This document shows, piece by piece, positions 62,140 through 64,000 of a DNA stretch of 64,000 nucleotides; position 1 is the first letter of the stretch; the number at the start of each line of letters is the position of its first letter. Made by a program: the position numbers and the translations under genes. Location of the stretch: contig NZ_FOFI01000001.1 in assembly GCF_900110605.1 (NCBI RefSeq), positions 992,001 to 1,056,000 on the forward strand, written 5' to 3'. This DNA comes from Epilithonimonas lactis. Lineage in GTDB: Bacteria > Bacteroidota > Bacteroidia > Flavobacteriales > Weeksellaceae. Under the pieces are notes generated by a model. The model saw nothing but the letters and a program-made list of their open reading frames with translations, was not told the origin of the DNA and did no database searches.

Positions 62140-62209
62140 AAAAAATTATTTAAGGTAAACAAAGTCACATTGCGTCTTCCTAAATGTAAAACGTAAAATT
62201 TTAAATAAA

Positions 62210-62455
62210 ATGAAAAAAGGAATTTTAGCGATCGCAGGTTTGGCCGCCATCGCCATCATCGCAAAAAAAGCACAGAAAAGAAAAGCATTCGTAAAAGGGA
62301 TCTTTGACGAGTATGATGTGAAGGAAAGAACACCATTCGGACTCGCAGACCGTATCAGAACGATGAATGACGAGGAGTACAACTCGCTGAAAGAGAAAGT
62401 GAGAACGCAATTCGGAAGAGGTTGCTGCCAGCGCAGAACTGCGGAAGCAGAGTAA
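62210..62455 (+). CDS. Small protein with hydrophobic start, unknown
   Basis: The 81-aa product has a short N-terminal hydrophobic stretch (residues 3-17), then a soluble charged region ending FGRGCCQRRTAEAE. Whether the start is a membrane anchor is unclear. No family recognised. A terminator follows at 62484. Confidence 0.5.
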   Translation: MKKGILAIAGLAAIAIIAKKAQKRKAFVKGIFDEYDVKERTPFGLADRIRTMNDEEYNSLKEKVRTQFGRGCCQRRTAEAE

Positions 62456-62483
62456 TTTTTAAGAAATTAAATTAAATTGTTAG

Positions 62484-62515
62484 AAAAAACGGTAAGTTAT
62501 GCTTTCCGTTTTTTG
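62484..62515 (+). terminator. Terminator after the 81-aa gene
   Basis: AAAACGGTAAG pairs with CTTTCCGTTTT (one internal mismatch) around TTATG, followed by a T-rich run. Confidence 0.7.
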
Positions 62516-62548
62516 TTTTTGAACGGTCGAAATCGTTAAATTTGTTTT

Positions 62549-63193
62549 GTGAAGGACTATTATTACTTTCTCGGGATTCCTCAAAATGCTTCTGCGGAAG
62601 ACATCAAAAAAGCCTATCGGAAATTGTCTTTGAAATATCATCCGGACAAAAATGAGAACGATGACTATTTCTCCGACCGTTTCAAGGAAGTGAGGGAAGC
62701 TTACGAAACGCTCACGGATCCTCAGAGAAAAAGGATCTACGACCAAAATCTTGGCAGCCAGCAAAGGAATGTCAAAAGCATTTTGCCTCCGAAGATCAAG
62801 AACTTTTCTGCCAGTAAGATCCGTGCTCAGAAAGATGAGGAGATCACGATCTATTGGAATACATATGATGCTAATCTTGTGAAAATCGTCCCTTTCGGAT
62901 TGGAAAAACCGAATGGTGAACGAACCATTAGAATTAAGGAATTTGATTCCCAAGGCAAGTTTCAGATCTTACTTCACGCAACAAACACAATCCTTCACAA
63001 AACAATTGTTCAAGGCATCACCATTACAGAATTGGCAGAAAACGAATCCAATTCTGACCAAAAAGAATCATTGAGCAATCCATCCGAATCTTTCCCGAAA
63101 GGGCAAAAAAAAGAAACCAAATCTAAAAGACTGGTTTCCTTGATTATATTTTTAGCATTGGCTGCTATGATCATCTGGCTCATGTTTAACTGA
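62549..63193 (+). CDS. J-domain membrane protein
   Basis: The 214-aa product has an N-terminal J domain (about residues 2-66, with YHPDKNEN holding the HPD), a middle domain (about 80-155, [14 protein letters not shown]) and a C-terminal membrane helix (about 195-212). It is likely anchored at the inner membrane and recruits DnaK to a particular client. It opens with GTG at 62549, which directly begins the J domain. It is distinct from dnaJ at 31153 and lacks the zinc region. Confidence 0.85.
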   Translation: MKDYYYFLGIPQNASAEDIKKAYRKLSLKYHPDKNENDDYFSDRFKEVREAYETLTDPQRKRIYDQNLGSQQRNVKSILPPKIKNFSASKIRAQKDEEITIYWNTYDANLVKIVPFGLEKPNGERTIRIKEFDSQGKFQILLHATNTILHKTIVQGITITELAENESNSDQKESLSNPSESFPKGQKKETKSKRLVSLIIFLALAAMIIWLMFN

Positions 63194-63338
63194 TCTTTTC
63201 GCGACCAGGACACTTTTTGCAGCGTTTTCCTTTTTTGAATTTCTTACAACAGGTCTTTTTTCCACAATACATGTCTTCTGTATTTCCAAATGCTGGTGCG
63301 AGAGGTGCAATTCTAAATGCGATAACTGGCTGATTCAT
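63186..63338 (-). CDS. 50-aa cysteine-rich basic protein
   Basis: A short frame reads [20 protein letters not shown], then a tail rich in cysteine and lysine ([20 protein letters not shown]). Five Cys fall in this 20-residue tail, which fits a compact metal- or nucleic-acid-binding peptide. I believe similar short proteins exist in related genomes but cannot confirm this here. It overlaps the end of the J-domain gene by 8 bp, convergently. Confidence 0.6.
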   Translation of the reverse strand: MNQPVIAFRIAPLAPAFGNTEDMYCGKKTCCKKFKKGKRCKKCPGREKIS

Positions 63339-63393
63339 ATCTGCAAATATAAATTAATTTAGAATAAATACAAATAGAAAATGAAATTTTAAC

Positions 63394-63455
63394 AAATGCT
63401 TCGAGAGCCTCAGCATGACATTCTAATTTGTCAGTCTGAGGCTCTCGAAGCATTT
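63394..63455. repeat. Perfect 20-bp inverted repeat, CTCGAAG family
   Basis: AAATGCTTCGAGAGCCTCAG (63394-63413) is the exact inverted match of CTGAGGCTCTCGAAGCATTT (63436-63455). It can act as a terminator-like hairpin for the minus-strand SGNH gene. The right arm matches 45212-45234. Confidence 0.75.
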
Positions 63456-63480
63456 AAAATTATAGCTGAGGTCTCGAAAA

Positions 63481-64000
63481 TTATTTCAAGTAAGGCGCCA
63501 TTACTTTTGTCCAAAGTTGGTAGCCTTCCGGTTTCATATGTAACATATCTTCTAAGAAAATATCAGTTCTTACTTTTCCGTTTTCGTCGTTCATAACTTT
63601 TGTAATGTCGATGTAATCGGTTCTTTTTTTAGTTTTAAGGTAAGATTCGATCAGTTGATTCACTTCTGTTACGATTGGCCAGAATTGTTCTCGGCTTGGT
63701 GAATATTTGATGGAAACATAAGCTACCGGAACTTTAGGATATTTTGCTCTGATGGTTTCAAAGAATGTTTTGAATCTTCCGAAAACTTCTTCAGCAGTTG
63801 GATTGTCCATCGCAACGTCATTTTCACCACAATAGATGATAATTTGTTTCGGTTTGTAGGGATCCAGTAATTCATTAGAATAATTATTGAGGTCCAATAA
63901 TCTTGATCCACCAAATGCTCTGTTAACAATTGTTTTTCCTGGGAAATAATCGCTGACGTCAGTCCATTTTGTGAAAGACGAACTGCCTACCAAGAGAATT
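63481..64000 (-). CDS. SGNH/GDSL hydrolase (N-terminus outside window)
   Basis: The gene runs past the right edge. The last 173 residues are visible. The nucleophile region reads ILLVGSSSFTKW, followed by NRAFGGSRL, YCGENDVAM and the final MLHMKPEGYQLW with the catalytic Asp/His region. It resembles acylhydrolases of the SGNH superfamily that act on lipids or acetylated sugars. A GTG at 63993 opens a shorter frame, but the conserved block begins upstream of it, so it is not the start. Confidence 0.85.
   Translation of the reverse strand, partial: ILLVGSSSFTKWTDVSDYFPGKTIVNRAFGGSRLLDLNNYSNELLDPYKPKQIIIYCGENDVAMDNPTAEEVFGRFKTFFETIRAKYPKVPVAYVSIKYSPSREQFWPIVTEVNQLIESYLKTKKRTDYIDITKVMNDENGKVRTDIFLEDMLHMKPEGYQLWTKVMAPYLK

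Noticed and set aside
1-64000. tRNA, rRNA and CRISPR arrays
   Set aside because: I looked for clover-leaf ends, rRNA blocks and regularly spaced direct repeats and saw none. The only regular tandem repeat is the 21-bp coding repeat.

Overview
The window is low-GC Flavobacteriia DNA, most like Chryseobacterium or a close Weeksellaceae relative. This rests on gene content and style: a short Bacteroidetes-type RpoD (288 aa), the gliding lipoprotein GldD, a head-GIN-domain protein, -7 promoter elements of the TAnnTTTG type in place of E. coli-like -10 boxes, and no obvious Shine-Dalgarno sequences. No rRNA, tRNA, CRISPR array, prophage or intact insertion sequence was found.

From 1.9 to 27.8 kb lies a complete pectin/hexuronate catabolic locus in two divergent arms around a 957-bp intergenic region (12398-13354). 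The left arm (minus strand, kduI to uxaA, ten genes, terminator at 1884-1916) is cytoplasmic. KdgF-KduI-KduD handle unsaturated uronate. UxaC-UxaB-UxaA handle galacturonate. KdgK and Eda take the shared 2-keto-3-deoxygluconate to pyruvate and glyceraldehyde-3-phosphate. An ExuT-like importer and a YhcH/DUF386 protein accompany them. The right arm (plus strand) encodes exported enzymes: two CE8 pectinesterases, a DUF4861 protein, two tandem GH105 enzymes, a GH43, a GH28 polygalacturonase, a CE12 acetylesterase and three alpha/beta-hydrolase esterases. It ends with a LacI-family regulator. Two nearly identical LacI-type palindromes with a central CpG (12432-12447 and 13101-13116) sit at the two edges of the intergenic region and are the likely operators. 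No SusC/SusD pair and no polysaccharide lyase is present, so uptake and backbone cleavage by lyases must be encoded elsewhere.

The remainder is mostly conserved chromosome. 27.8-36.1 kb: head-GIN protein, S41 peptidase, grpE-dnaJ, a DtxR regulator, threonine aldolase, lgt and yidD. 36.4-46.9 kb: MFS exporter, AlkB-like oxygenase, hisS, a membrane-anchored TPR-AraC regulator divergent from a tiny lipoprotein gene, cvfB, a TIGR01777 protein, a DUF1003-like coiled-coil protein and an FAD monooxygenase. 46.9-54.4 kb: rpoD, a large unknown secreted protein, gldD, a PfkB kinase and two periplasmic prolyl isomerases including SurA. 54.4-64 kb: small hypotheticals, a metallo-beta-lactamase-fold hydrolase, a short ssb, an HRDC protein, ppc, an SRPBCC protein, a J-domain membrane protein, a 50-aa cysteine-rich protein and a truncated SGNH hydrolase.

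The least explained material is intergenic. One roughly 90-130 bp structured repeat occurs four times (16.8, 30.2, 36.2 and 62.1 kb) with compensatory stem changes. Two elements with terminal inverted repeats lie inside the pectin arm, a CTGAG/CTCGAAG palindrome family is scattered, and word-like degenerate repeats sit directly before several start codons. The best candidates for undescribed biology are the structured repeat, the TPR-AraC/small-lipoprotein pair, and an Lgt with an added periplasmic domain.
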